This document shows positions 42,643-55,399 of a stretch of DNA of 64,000 bases, piece by piece. The stretch spans positions 330,075 to 394,074 of the forward strand of contig SKCR01023813.1 in NCBI GenBank assembly GCA_019454045.1. Reading direction: 5' to 3'. Position numbers and translations under genes: made by a program. The stretch comes from Zanthoxylum bungeanum. Lineage: Eukaryota; Streptophyta; Magnoliopsida; Sapindales; Rutaceae. Each line of letters begins with the position of its first letter. Positions within the stretch are counted from its first letter, which is position 1. Below the pieces are notes generated by a model. It saw only the letters and a program-made list of their open reading frames with translations, was not told where the DNA came from and made no database searches.

Positions 42643-45600
42643 TCATTTGACATCTATCCCGGCTATGTCTCTGCACAGCTCTAGCTTGTCTCGAGTAACC
42701 ACCTTTGTTAACATGTCAGCTGGATTCTCATATATATAGATCTTCATTAGTCTCAACAGTTTTTGATCCATCACCTCACGTATCCAATGATAGCGAATAT
42801 CAATATGCTTCGTCCGAGAATGATACATTAAGTTCTTGCTCAAGTCTAGAGCACTCTGACTGTCACAATGTATCTTGTATTCTGTCTGCTTGATCCATAA
42901 TTCTTGGAGAAAATGATTTAACCACAACATTTCCTTTCATGCTTCCGCTGCTGCAATATACTCAGCTTCTGTTAAGGACAATGCAATACACTTCTACAAT
43001 CTTGACTGCCATGACACAGCTCCCCTAGCAAAAGTGTAGAGAAAATCTGATGTAGATTTTCTACCATCAAAATCTCATGTCATATCTGAATCTGTATAGC
43101 CTTCCAAGATTGGATCAGCTCCCCCGTAGTACAGACATAACTTCGATGTACCCTTGAGGTACCTGAGAATCCATTTGACTGCCTCACAGTGTTGCTTTCC
43201 TGGGTTAGAGAGAAAATGGCTCACTACACCCATTGCATGAGCAATATCTGGCTTGGTACATACCATAACATACATTAAGCTTCCAACTGCTAAAGAATAT
43301 GGCACTGATGATATCTCATCTATCTCTTTCTTGGATGAGAGACACGATCTCTTGCTCAATTTGAAATGGTGCGCTAACGAAATGCTGACAGGTTTGGCAT
43401 TTTGTATATCGAATCTCCTGATTATCCGTTCAATATAACTCTCATGTGAAAGCCACAACTTTTGTTCTGTGTGTCTCAAACTATTTGCATTTTCAAAATC
43501 TATTAAGTTGGTTCCAAGTCTTTCATGTCGAAAGACTTAAAGAGCACTTTTTTCAGCTGGCTGATCTTCACTGCATCTTGTCCAATGATCAACATGTCGT
43601 CTACATATAGTAGAATAGCAACGAAATTTCTATTCGGAAACCTTTGAATGTAGACACATTAGTTCGTTGTATTTCTTTTGTAGTTTTGACTCACCATGAA
43701 CGAGTCAAACTTCTTGTACCACTGCCTAGGTGCTTGCTTGAGGCCGTACAAACCCTTTTTTCTGTAGAAATACTTTGACTACTAACCGAGTTTTGTGTTT
43801 CACCATATTTCTGCTGCCATCTTTCTTTAGCTCGAACACACATTTTTTCTTCAGTGCCTTCATATCTTGCGGGAGCTTTCATAAGTATGATTCTTCTGTA
43901 GAGATTCCATTTTATCATGCATTGCGTGCAGTCATTTTCCTTTGCCTTTATGAGATACAACTTCCTTGAAACTTTCTGGCTCCCCCTCGTTAGTAAGCAG
44001 AATATAATCAAATCCTGCGTATCTGTTTGATGAAATTTGGCATCGTTCAGATCTTCGTACTAGAGGTTCACTGGTTTCTGGATGTGTGTCATCATCCAGA
44101 TCTGTGGATGATCTTGTAGCCTCTGATGGAGCGGGTTGCAGCTCCCCTGCTCAACACCATCTTCCTTCTCTGGTTCTGCTTCTGACATATCATGCACCCC
44201 ATCAATATCTATGGCCACTCGTGTTGGTGTTGGGGTTGTGTCTGGATTTGAATCGGTTTTTTCGGCACTGGAATTATAAGACATTTTGGGCTTTTCAATG
44301 TCTTCTATTATCTGGCATTCAAGAAACACTACATCACTGCTTCTGATGACTTTCTTTTCCTTCGGGTCCCATAACCTGTATCCAAATTCCTCATCTCCAT
44401 AGCCTATGAAGATGAATAGAGTAGTCCTTGCATCGAGCTTCTGCCCGAGCTCCTTGGATACGTGTGCAAAGGCTAAACAACCAAATGTTCTAAGGTGAGA
44501 ATATGAGAGATTCTTACCGGTCCACACTTTCTCCAGAATCTCAAAATTCAACGGTACATATGGTGATCTGTTGATCAGGTAGCAGGCGGCACGAACAGCT
44601 TCTCCCCAGAATGGCTTTGGCAGCTTAGTCATACTGATCATGCTTCTGACTTTCTCTATAATGGTGCGGTTCATTCTTTCAGTAACAACATTATGTTGTG
44701 GAGTGCGTGGAACAGTCTGTTCATGTCGAATGTCGTGGCTTCCACAGTAGGCATCGAACTCTCTGGAAGTGTACTCGCCTCCATTATATGTGTGGAGGCA
44801 CTTCAGTTTCTTTCATATTTCACGATCTACCATGGCATGAAATAGTTTGAAATAATCCATAACCTGATCCTTTGTTTTCAGAAAATACACTCATACTTTC
44901 CGAGAAGCATCCTCAATGAAAGTCAAAAAGTATTTGTTACCGCCTAGTGAATTAACCTCCAAGGGACCACAAACATTAGAGTGCACTAGACTGAGCAACT
45001 TTGATCTTCTCGTAGAAGAGAATTTAAATGAGACTTTATGTTTCTTACCGAATAAACAGTGATTGCAAGGATCTAGAGCAGCATTCTTGGAGACAATGAT
45101 TAGGTACTTCTTTGTCAAGGTAGACAATCATTTCTCACTCATGTGACTGAGTCTCTAGTTCCGCAGATTTTGAAAAGCCTCATATTCAGGTACATTGAGG
45201 CTCTCTACACATATCTTCACATGATTCTTATATAAAGTACCACAAATATGTCATCGGGCTATGACCATTGCATCTTTTATTATTTTCCATATGTCATTGC
45301 TAAAGTGGCTAGCATAGCCTTATTTGTCAAGGGCTACCCCCGAAAGTAGATTAAGTCGAAGTTCTGGAATATGTCTCACCTCCTTCAGGATTATTATATA
45401 ACCATGCATTTGTTCGCATATGAATTTCACCAATTCCCACTATCTGAGAGGAACTGGTATTTCCCATCTTCACTGCTCCAAAGTCTCATGATTTGTATGT
45501 TGTGAAGAAATCCTTGTGAGAGGTGACGTGGTAGGATGCTACAGTATCTACCACCCACTCAATATCTTGAGTTGCAGTGTAAAGGCATGATTCTTCCTGG

Positions 45601-46451
45601 ATATAGTAGATAGCTATATCTCCCGAGGTAACTATTAGTGTCTCCACATCATTGTTCTTCGGCTGGGAATTGCCATGACCCTGCTCTCGTTGTAACTTTC
45701 AGTAATTCTTCTTTAAGTGGCCTTCTATGCCACAATGGTAGCACTTGTATGTAGGTTTTCTTCTGTCTATGGATTTGCCTCTGCTTTTACTTCTACCTCT
45801 CATTCTACCTCAATTTTTATCTTGTTGTCTTCCTCGATTCTCCGTGACAAGGGCTTGTGTCTGATCTGTGCCCACATCTTTTCTTCTGATCTCCTCATTT
45901 GACAAGGTATCTTTTACCATAGGCATGGTAAGTTTACCTTCTGGATCTGAATTACAGAGAGTAACCACCAATATTTCTCAGCTATCAGGAAGAGAACTGA
46001 GTAGTAAGATGGCTTGAACTTCATCTCCTTGTTGCATGTCTAATGCAGACAACTAGTTCATCAGGCTCTGGAACTCATTGGTGTGTTCTGCAATGGAAGT
46101 TCCACTCTGTAGCTTCAGGTTCACCAAACGCCTCATTACTAAGGCTTTATTCCGAGATGTCTTGGCCTGGAATATGTCTTCTAATTTTATCCACATTTCA
46201 TAAGTATTTGTATCATGTGCTACGTGGTGGAAGACACTATGGCCGATCCACTGTCTAATCTGACCCAGAGTTCTGTTATTGAGTTTATTAAAGTCATACT
46301 CTTTAACAGATTCTTGTCTCACTCCCTTCACCTCGATAATATCAAAAAATTCTTTACAGTGCAAATAATCTATCATTCGAGGTCTCCAGAGAGAGTAATT
46401 GGTTGCTGTCAGTTTGATCATCGTACCAGAAGAAGAATCTTCCATTTTCAT
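42643..46451 (-). pseudogene. Copia gag-pol remnant of the small-LTR element
   Basis: Gag starts near 46451 (MKMEDSSSGTMIKLTATNYSLW) and reads about 130 residues. Beyond it a zinc knuckle CYHCGIEGHLKKNY (about 45700-45750) has its last cysteine replaced by tyrosine and is followed by a stop. The protease site reads VVDTVAS (about 45530-45560): the catalytic DTG has become DTV. Pre-integrase (44891-45127) and the C-terminal part of integrase (44060-44674, KPFWGEAVRAACYLINRSP) follow. Most of the reverse-transcriptase fingers are missing, although YVDDM remains (about 43590-43605). RT/RNase H fragments continue at 43075-43479 and 42643-42930. Not functional. Confidence 0.88.
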
Positions 46452-46659
46452 TTTAAGTTTAAAATTTAAAATGGAAATATGACAAAATTAGGGCTGATTT
46501 TTATAAATCAGATGTAACCGTTGTGTCCGGAATGGTCGAAAATGACGGACTAGATACGTTATTGGTCCAAATCCGACTCAGGGGCCGATTTATAAATTTC
46601 TAAAATTTTTGAGGCTAAAATATAAATTTCAGAGACTTTAGGAGGATTAATGAAATTTA

Positions 46660-46870
46660 TTGGATACGCTGACGTGGAAGAAATGGGACCCGCTTACTGA
46701 TGTGGCTGACACATGGCACTGATGTGACTGTTGACTGCTGATGTGGATGATGACTGTGCGATGATGTGGTCGCTGACTTATCGTGATGTGACTGCTGACT
46801 GTGCGCTGACTGTGTACTGATATGATTGCTGACTTGGTGCTGACGTGCCACTGACGTGGTCATCTTCAAC
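46660..46870. repeat. Degenerate (G/A)CTGA(C/T)GTG repeats in the Copia leader
   Basis: About a dozen short units resembling GCTGACGTGG/ACTGATGTGG lie between the primer site and gag, giving a spurious repetitive ORF on the minus strand (46657-46935). It occupies the same leader position as the CGTTCGAACG arrays of the other Copia family. Confidence 0.65.
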
Positions 46871-47110
46871 CTTTGGCTGGCGCGTGTTGCGCATGGCTGC
46901 GCGTGAACATACTGATGGAAGGTGCGTACGGGCAATCTGGATCCCCGTTCGATCGCCGGAAAATATCATTGTGCTCGTCTCGACGTGAACAAGCTGATGG
47001 TATGCTCAAAATGGATTTTTGAAAACTTTCCTGAAATCTAAATTTTCCAAACCAAGTTTCGTTCTTCGATTTTACGACCATAGTGTATAACAAAAGCTAC
47101 TGATATCACT

Positions 47111-47436
47111 TGTTGTGATTCTCTGATCACTGAATAGTGTTTATGAGGAAAAATCGAATCTATTAATAGACTTTACAAAATGTTTATAAATTTTACAAAA
47201 AAATCACTCTCTCTTACACTCTCTAAGCTTTCTTCACTTGAAGCTTAATGTTTGAGATGTCATAAGCTCACAAATGAGCTATGTATTTATAGCAAAATTC
47301 TTACTCAAATTTTCTACACATGAACAGTGCCCACCGTAAGTTGTTTGGAAGATTGCTTAAAGTTTCCACAAATCTTATCTTCCACCTAAAGTTGTTTGTA
47401 CATCATACATGACATGCATGGCAGCTGGATTCTACA
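47111..47436 (-). repeat. 5' LTR of the small-LTR Copia element
   Basis: 326 bp pairing with 42297-42609. The extra length comes from small indels, including a GACATGCATG duplication near the right end. TSD AGAGG follows at 47437-47441. Confidence 0.9.
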
Positions 47437-47695
47437 AGAGGCTTGTGTAATATTCACTGGGTTCTTCGGTTCTTTTTGTCAAATACATGGTGTCTATAAG
47501 AAATGGCCCTATTTCAACTTAGTTTATGAAATGCATGCATAATTAATAAATAGATATAAGAATTAAAGTTGAAGTAGTTGATAAGTTTAAGATGATTACC
47601 TTAAAAATAAATTGTTGCAAGAAAACCTTCATATCTAAATCCCAAGGAATAAAGCCATTATCCCAATCACACATATCAACAACTTAAGAACATAA

Positions 47696-48590
47696 TGATG
47701 AACAGTAAAAAATATACATTTATCAAAAGAAAAAATTAATCATTTTACACTTCTAGTTTCTTTAATCCCCTTAATTTAGCACATTTGTGAAATAATAATT
47801 AAATTTATGTTTTATATATTTTTATTGTGATTTTTATTTCTTATATAGGTGAAATAATATTTTGGATACATACTTAGAAAAATGGACGTGACATTTGGAT
47901 TTTGGAGGCCAGAAACTTGAAAGGGTGTTTTAACAGTATACAATTTCAAAAATTTCAACTGTGCACAATTTTCGTATTTTGGCCATAACTTTTTACTCCG
48001 ATATCAGATTGAGGTGATTTCAGTTCCAGATGAAAGAATACTCAAATATCTACAACATTGATCTATAAGATTTTCAAGTTCTGAGGTTTTCAAGGTCGAA
48101 ATTGGTGAAGAAGCCAATATGTATTGCATGTAATGTTAAATATTAGAAAACAAAATAAAAAAATAAAAGGTAAAATAAAATAAAATTTGAAATGTCACAA
48201 TCCACCTTTAGGTGAATTGTGACAAATGATCAACAAAAATCAAAATCAAAATCAAAAAAGAAAAAAGAAAAAAGAAAAAAATTAGTAAAAGTTTATTGTT
48301 TGTATTTGATTTGGAAAGTTGTAATTAATAATTAAGGGATGAGCACTTCTACTATAAATTGATGTGCTCATCTCTCATTTTGGTCATGCTTTTTTCATTT
48401 TATCTCTTGAAGAACTTGGAAGAAGTGTCTTATATGTTTTATTTTTCAAGCTTTCTTGTAATCTTTTTTCTTTCAGTAATAAAATTATACAAGTTTTTAT
48501 TCAAATCATGAGTAGATAATTCCATTATGTTAGAATAAAAGGTGAAACTCTAAATATGAGAATATAAATTAATTTTACGTATATTATAAT
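47696..48590 (+). repeat. 5' LTR of the old gypsy element, first part
   Basis: Shares blocks with the LTR of the LOG-bearing element (GGAAACTTGAAAGGG-type, CATAACTTTTTACTC, CAGTTCCAGAT..AAGA). The remaining part, 54150-54726, has two copies of a TTACCGC(T/A)TTTAT(A/G)GCT module and the CTAACCCCAACATT stretch. Confidence 0.8.
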
Positions 48591-49902
48591 TGAAAGTACC
48601 TACAAGCAATAGCGACAAACAATCTTTATACCCAAGAGGGGGGTGAATTGGGTTATCGCTATAAATGCGGAATTATAAAATCTTTGCCGATTTTAAGCTC
48701 TTATTACCAAGTGGGAGTTATAGGCCAATTTTCTCTATTCTAATAAATATCCTATATGCAATTTTCTAATCAATAAGTGTAAATACAAAATAACTTGCAA
48801 ATAGTAAAAGAGTATGGAAAGAGAGATACGACACCGCGATATATAGTGGTTCGGCCAAACGTGCCTACGTCCACTCCCCCAAGCCTCGCTTGAAGATTTC
48901 TACTAAAATCGAGTTTCCGTGGTTCACTCGCAACCAAGAGTTTTCCGCAAAGGTGCACTCCAAACCCTTTTACAATTTTGAGTTTTGTTCGTAGGCTCAC
49001 TCACAAACCTTTACAATTACCCAACCAAATGGGATTTCACAAATCACAAGTGTTTCGTTAAGAAGAATTACAAACACACTTGGGCACTCACAAATAATAA
49101 GAAGATTGTGTGAGAGCAAAACCCAAGTGATCTAAGCTCACTAAATGATATGAAGATGTATGTGAGCTTGGATGAATGTTTAAAGTGTGTGAACGTTTTG
49201 GACACTTTTTTCTTGCCTTAGAGAATGTATGAAGATTGTGTATTAAGTCTCTTACCTAAGGCAAAGGAGTTGTGGTCTTATTTATAACAAAATGCAAAGC
49301 TATCCCCAACTACAGCAAAACCGGCGAGAAGACCGGCATGCCGGTCTAGGGTTTCAATATCTCCCAACGGCTATATAACGTTCGAAAAACTAGCCGTTAG
49401 ACCGGCGAGCAAACCGGTATGGAGACCGGCGAGGACCAGCCCGATTCCAGAGAGCAGGATTTTCTTGCCAATACCGGCATGAAGACTGGCGAGGTAACCG
49501 GCACGGTATGGCCCAGTTCCGGTAGGCATGCGAAACAGGGGAAGGCCGGTTTAATGACCAGTAATGGGGACCGGTATGGTCCATGCCGGTTCCAGAAGGC
49601 TTCCCTAAATACTAAAATGCAGATTTGAAGGTTTTAATGCATTTTGTACATGCCCCTAATGCATCTAAGTGAATGTGCATGATCCCTATGAGCTTAAGCA
49701 CTTGAATATTACATCTCACATTACAAATTAAATCCTAAGCTAAGACTTTTGCAATATAATCTTCATTTTGCCGCAAGTCTTCACATTCTCGCTCTTCACC
49801 TCATATGCTTCGACACTTTTTGTATTGCTTCGTGATTGTACGTCGAAGTCGTCGATTGCGTTGACATCATCAAAATCCAATTAAGCGACCAAGTCGCCAA
49901 CA
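48591..49902 (-). repeat. 3' LTR of the nested SIRE-like element
   Basis: Begins TGAAAGTACC and ends CGCCAACA on the plus strand. At 49315-49590 it carries more than a dozen ACCGG(C/T) motifs in two orientations, also present in the partner LTR at 53560-53830. Confidence 0.92.
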
Positions 49903-51005
49903 ATCTCCCCCTTTTTGATGATGGCAACCCCTTAAAACTTGTTGATACTTGTGAGCTTCTTGGAGTCCAAATTTGACAATTTTGCTCCCCCTCAACATAA
50001 GCTCCCCCTCAATGTGTAATTGTCTTCAAAATAGCTCTATAAGACTTAGACAAACACATTAGTACAATTACTCCCCCTTAAACCAAGGGTGAGGGTAAAA
50101 CAAGTTTTAATCTCATTTCTAATGATTTCTCCCCCTTTGACATTATCAAAAAGTGGAGAAGCAAAATTAAGTTCTAAAATGAAATACCAAAATATGTGTG
50201 CAAAAATGATAACAAATTTAAAAAAAATATGCACATTTGGCATTTCCCCCTTTTTGCCATAAAAAAAAAATCAAAATTTATGCATAAAATAGTATTTTTC
50301 AAAAGATAGATTCTCATGAATACCATTTACAATCTAAGAGCATCTTAATCATGATTTCTCCCCAAATTTGATACCAATTAAAAAATATATCAATAAATCC
50401 ATTTGAATATCATATCACTTTTAAGCATTCTTTCAAAATGAGTCATTATATATCATGATACCAATTAAAACCAATGACTTCAATGCATTTTAATGATTGT
50501 ATTCTTATGAATATCTTACCAATTACTAAACAATCAAAATCCATGCTTTTCATGATTATTCAATTATGTTCTAATACATACATTTCATGATATTCATCTA
50601 AGATTATGTCAATTACATGCATTTCATTTTCAATCAATTAGTTCATATGGCAAGGCATATTCAATCAAGTGATCACATATATTGCATTTAACTCAATAAA
50701 TTTCATGTGATACCAAATGAAATAGAATATGGGTTTAAATATGTGATTAAGGCACTTAGTGATATCAAATGAAAATCGGTACCAATAGAAGTTTAATACA
50801 TTGCCTAATCACTTTGTATGCTTTAAAAATATTTTAACCAAAGTGAAATATGCATACATATAGAAATTGGAGGAAATGGTACCAATGTTTCCGTGAATAC
50901 GGAGTTTACCTTTACCGTTGCGAATCCTCATCTCTTTGAGCTTTTGGGATCAATTTTGCAATTTGTCTTTAAAGTTCCATTCCCAAAGCTCCCCCTACAT
51001 ATTTG
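49903..51005. other. Non-coding interior of the SIRE-like element
   Basis: AT-rich with clusters of CTCCCCCT on the plus strand (AGGGGGAG on the element strand), repeated near 49905, 49985, 50004, 50072, 50131, 50246 and 50990, like multiple polypurine-tract-like motifs. No domain of pol is detectable. Confidence 0.6.
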
Positions 51006-52781
51006 TCAATTACACTTTGGTACCCAAACTTTCTTGGGTCCATTGGGGTTAGTTTTGATTCCTTGAGGAATCCATGCATTTTTAATCACATTCTTATACA
51101 TGTATTCAAAAATTTTATGTCCATTTTCATTGCAAGCATGACATGTGACATTTTCATTTATAACATTCTTATCATGAGAATCAGAAGCCTTAACAAAATA
51201 ATTTCTCAAAAATTTTCTTTTAATATAAGGCCTATATCCTAATCCTTCTCTTTTAAATGCACATTTTTGGGATCCAATAAGCATATTAAAATTTTTATGT
51301 CCCAATGTGAATTTGCTAAGTATGTTTTGCAAATCTACAATCTTAGTATTTAATAAGACATTTTCATTCAATATAGATTCGCAATCGCATGTCTTAGAGC
51401 TAGATGGCATATTTGATATGGCATTTTCAAGTTCTAGCTTTTTAATCTTTAAACATGCATTTTCATCATTTAAGCATGCAATTTCTTTTTCATATTTGGC
51501 CTTTAAGCATATAATCTCATTATCTAAAACATGAATTTTATCCATATAACATGCATGTTCAATTTTAAGTGTAGCATGCTCATTTTTGACCAATTTTAAT
51601 TTCTTTTTAAGCATATCACATAATTCTTTTAAACCATTAAAAGCATCAAGTAATTCAGAATTGTGTACCTATTCTTCTTCGCTTTCTTCTTCAATTTCAA
51701 ATCGGATGTCTTCATCCGTAATAGCCATAAATGCTATTGATTTATCTTTGACTTCAACTTCTTCCTCCTCGGATGAGCTTGAATCACTATCGCTCCAAGT
51801 TGAAGTTGCTTTCATTGCCTTTTTCTTTGTTTTTCCTTTCATTTTCCTCAATGGGCAATCGGTAGCTATGTGACCCGGTTTGTTGCATTCATAACACACA
51901 ATTTTCTTGTTCTTTCGCGGCCATTTTTCTTCTTTCTTTTCATCCGTCTTTGATTTTCCCTTTCGATTTACGGACTTAAGAAGCTTCTTCAAGTTCTTAT
52001 TTAATTGAGCCAACTCATCATCACTATCTTCTTCTTCACTTGAGCTTGACTCATCTTCTCTTCTTGCTTTTAAGGCCAAGGATTTCCTTGTCCTTTTCTC
52101 ATCTTCCTCCTTTTTGTCCATTTTGATCTCCATTTCATACTCAAGTAATTTTCCAACTAAGTCATCCATCTTCAATGTGTTTATGTCATTTGCTTCTTTA
52201 ATGGAGGAGGTATAGCTTCTAAATTCCTTTGGGAGTGATCTCAAGATTTTCTTCACTTGATCCGATGTCCCAATGACTTTTCCCAATGCTCCCAAATGAT
52301 TGATGATGACCGTAAACCTCGAAATCATGTGATCGATTTCTTCCCCGGATTCCATCTTGAAATTGTCCAATTCGCACATGAACCGGTTGATCTTCGATTC
52401 CTTCACTTGACTTGTGCCATCATTGACCATTTCCAATGACTTCCATAAATCATATGCGTTGCCATACTCTGGAAGTTTGTTTATTTGCTCCCGATCAATG
52501 CCACATTGAAGTTGGTTGAGAGTTTTAGCATTTTGTGATGCTTGCTTTAAATCCTCAGTATCCCATTCTGAACTTGGCTTCGGAATTTCAACCCCATTTC
52601 TATCATTTTTCATTGGCATACTGGCACCCCGTGTGATGACCAAATAGGATGGCGGATCATTGGCTAAGAGATAAGTTAACATTCTTGACTTCCAATAGTT
52701 GTAGTCTGTTCCGGTGTAAAACGGAGGTCTAGTTGTTGAATATCCCTAGGCAAAATTTGAAGAGTGGCTTGTAGATCCCAT
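51006..52781 (-). pseudogene. SIRE-like gag with two in-frame stops
   Basis: Start ATG at 52781 (MGSTSHSSNFA), then a TAG at codon 12. The same frame runs on through the gag core (DYNYWKSRMLTYLLAND; KSLEMVNDGTSQVKESK; about 52700-52150), an acidic/serine-rich linker, a zinc knuckle CYECNKPGHIATDC (about 51850-51895) and an acidic tail to a TAG at 51669. It continues in the same frame into a coiled-coil-rich segment (MLKKKLKLVKNEHATLK, 51614) with a second knuckle-like CHACNENGHKIFEYM and ends near KVWVPK at 51006, just where protease-integrase normally begins in SIRE-type elements. Only point stops break the gag. Confidence 0.88.
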
Positions 52782-52836
52782 AGTCTATTCTCGGACGGTT
52801 AAGTCTTTCTTGAGAATACCTCGCTCTGATACCAAC

Positions 52837-54144
52837 TGAAAGTACCTACAAGCAATAGTGACAAACAATCTATATACCCAAGAGGGGGTGAATTGGGTTA
52901 TCGCTGTAAATGCGGAATTATAAAATCTTTGCCGATTTTAAGCTCTTATTACCAAGTGGGAGTTTTAGGCCAATTTTCTATATTCTAATAAATATCCTAT
53001 ATGCAATTTTCTAATCAATAAGTGTAAATACAAAATAACTTGCAAATAGTAAAAGAGTAGGGAAAGAGAGATACGACACCGCGATATATAGTGGTTCGGC
53101 CAAACGTGCCTACGTCCACTCCCCCAAGCCTCGCTTGAAGATTTCTACTAAAATCGAGTTTCCGTGGTTCACTCACAACCAAGAGTTTTCCGCAAAGGCG
53201 CACTCCAAACCCTTTTACAATTTTGAGTTTTGTTCGTAGGCTCACTCACAAACCTTTACAATTACCCAACCAAATGGGATTTCACAAATCACAAGTGTTT
53301 TGATAAGAAGAATTACAAACACACTTGGGCACTCACAAATAATAAGAAGATTGTGTGAGAGCAAAACCCAAGTGATCTAAGCTCACTAAATGATATGAAG
53401 ATGTATGTGAGCTTGGATGAGTGTTTAAAGTGTGTGAAGGTTTTGGACACTCTTTTCTTGCCTTAGAGAATGTATGAAGATTGTGTATTAAGTCTCTTAC
53501 CTAAGGCAAAGGAGTTAGGGTCTTATTTATAACAAAATGCAAAGCTATCCCCAACTACAGCAAAACCGGCGAGAATACCGGCATGCCGGTCTAGGGTTTC
53601 AATATCTCCCAACGGCTATATAACGTTCGAAAAACTAGCCGTTAGACCGGCGAGCAAACCGGTATGGAGACCGGTGAGGACCAGCCCGGTTCCAGAGAGC
53701 AGGATTTTCTTGCCAATACCGGCATGAAGACCGGCGAGGTAACCGGCACGGTATAGCCCGGTTCTGGTAGGCATGCGAAACAGGGGAAGGCCGGTTTAAT
53801 GACCGGTAAGGGGACCGGTATGGTCCATGCCGGTTCCAGAAGGCTTCCCTAAATACTAAAATGCAGATTTGAAGGTTTTAATGCATTTTGTACATGCCCC
53901 TAATGCATCTAAGTGAATGTGCATGATCCCTATGAGCTTAGGCACTTAATATTACATCTCACATTACAAATTAAATCCTAAGCTAAGACTTTTGCAATAT
54001 AATCTTCATTTTGCCGCAAGTCTTCACATTCTCGCTCTTCACCTCATATGCTTCGACACTTTTGTATTGCTTCGTGATTGTACGTCGAAGTCGTCGATTG
54101 CGTTGACGTCATCAAAATCCAATTAAGCGACTATGTCGCCAACA
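52837..54144 (-). repeat. 5' LTR of the nested SIRE-like element
   Basis: Pairs with 48591-49902. Contains the ACCGG array at 53560-53830. The primer site lies immediately left at 52817-52834 and TSD ATAAT follows at 54145-54149. Confidence 0.92.
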
Positions 54145-54149
54145 ATAAT

Positions 54150-54726
54150 ATATGAATTGTAATTTGAAAACTAATATTTAATGTTCTCTTATATTTGCGA
54201 GTGTCTTGATTCTCTGTAAACAATCAAATCTTGGTCAGCACAGTTAATACTTTACCACATATTATATGATAGAGTAATTTAAATCTGGATTAATTATTGA
54301 TAAATTGTGTTACCGCTTTTATAGCTAATTTTATATATTTGGCATAATTGAGTACCTAATTAGGCTTGTTATAAACAAATATTGTTACCGCATTTATGGC
54401 TGGTTTTTATATTTTTGGCATAATTAATCCCTGAAGTAAATTAATTGGCTAATAATGATAATTTATATATTATAAAAAGTAAGATTTCTTTATATTTAAA
54501 ATATCAATAGTGGATCCTCTAACCCCAACATTATATTTTATTGTCGTAGTCCAATTTAAATTTGTCCATCACTTCAAATAATTTATCTTTCTTATTTTCA
54601 CTCAAAGTATTATTTTATTTTACTAAATCTATTCCCTGTGAATCGACCACAGACTTACCGGGTTATTTTATTACTTCGACACTCTTATACTTGGGAGTAA
54701 AGAACCACTATGTGATGAGTGTGTCA
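54150..54726 (+). repeat. 5' LTR of the old gypsy element, second part
   Basis: Continuation of the LTR after the Copia insertion, ending GTGTCA at 54726 followed by AGTTTTTGGCACCG. Contains two tandem modules with TTACCGC and TTTTTGGCATAATT (54310-54425), the counterpart of the three modules in the other gypsy LTRs. Confidence 0.8.
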
Positions 54727-55399
54727 AGTTTTTGGCACCGTTGCTGGAGAATATAATTTAGTAGATAGAATAATAATTTATTTTTTTATATTTTCTGCAT
54801 CTCATTTTTTTCTTCTTTTTTGCAGTTGTATAGATCCAATATGTCTTTATTGATCCTAAATGAATTCTGAACCTAAACATCTCACGTATAGACAAATTAT
54901 ATATTTGATTCTTCAAGGTTACATGAGACAGAAAACTCAATTAAAATGGAGCTTGTATTTTGCCAAAAAATTTCTTGAACCATCCCCATCTAGAGATTCT
55001 TCCATAATTTTTTTTAAGAATCTAATTCGAGAAATTAAGGCAGCTAAGTGAGAAATTCAATTGAGATCTGAATTGACAAGAATGGGAGGACGATTTTAGG
55101 ATCTAATTATTACATTTTTCCCTTTATCATTTATCTTTTTTTTTCTTTTTCACTTGTTTATTTTATCTCTTCTTTTTGTAAATATAGCATTTGCATATTT
55201 AAATTTTTGCATATAGTCTGCATTTAGGTTGAATGAGACATTGGTCTTGATCATCTAGCAATAGATTAAATAGAGAGTCTCAATCACCTCAATCGTAAAT
55301 TAAAATGACTAAAATAAAAACCCACCTAACCGAGATGAAAATCCAATTGATCAGGTAGAACGTGAGTCTCAGCATGGCGATCTTAATCTTCCTATGACA

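Larger units (their letters stand above)
42297..47436 (-). mobile_element. Ty1/copia LTR retrotransposon, minus strand, small LTRs
   Basis: LTRs 42297-42609 and 47111-47436 are flanked by the perfect duplication AGAGG (42292-42296 and 47437-47441). The polypurine tract lies beside the left LTR (reverse complement of attatcctcctccag, 42610-42624). Beside the right LTR the minus strand reads AAGTGATATCAGTAGC, a decayed form of the initiator-Met primer site TGGTATCAGAGC. The interior holds broken Copia gag-pol. A different family from 103-5975 and 14222-20474. Confidence 0.94.
48591..54144 (-). mobile_element. SIRE/Maximus-like Copia element, gag only, nested
   Basis: LTRs 48591-49902 and 52837-54144 (about 1.31 kb, over 95% alike by eye) are flanked by ATAAT at 48586-48590 and 54145-54149. 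Primer site on the minus strand, TTGGTATCAGAGCGAGG (52817-52834), is the initiator-Met type. The polypurine tract (reverse complement of atctccccctttttgatg) is at 49903-49920. The interior has a long gag but no protease, integrase or reverse transcriptase: pol is deleted, and 49903-51005 is AT-rich non-coding DNA. Confidence 0.94.

Noticed and set aside
46657..46969. Histidine/serine-rich open frames on the minus strand
   Set aside because: They are a translation of the degenerate GCTGACGTGG leader repeats of a Copia element.
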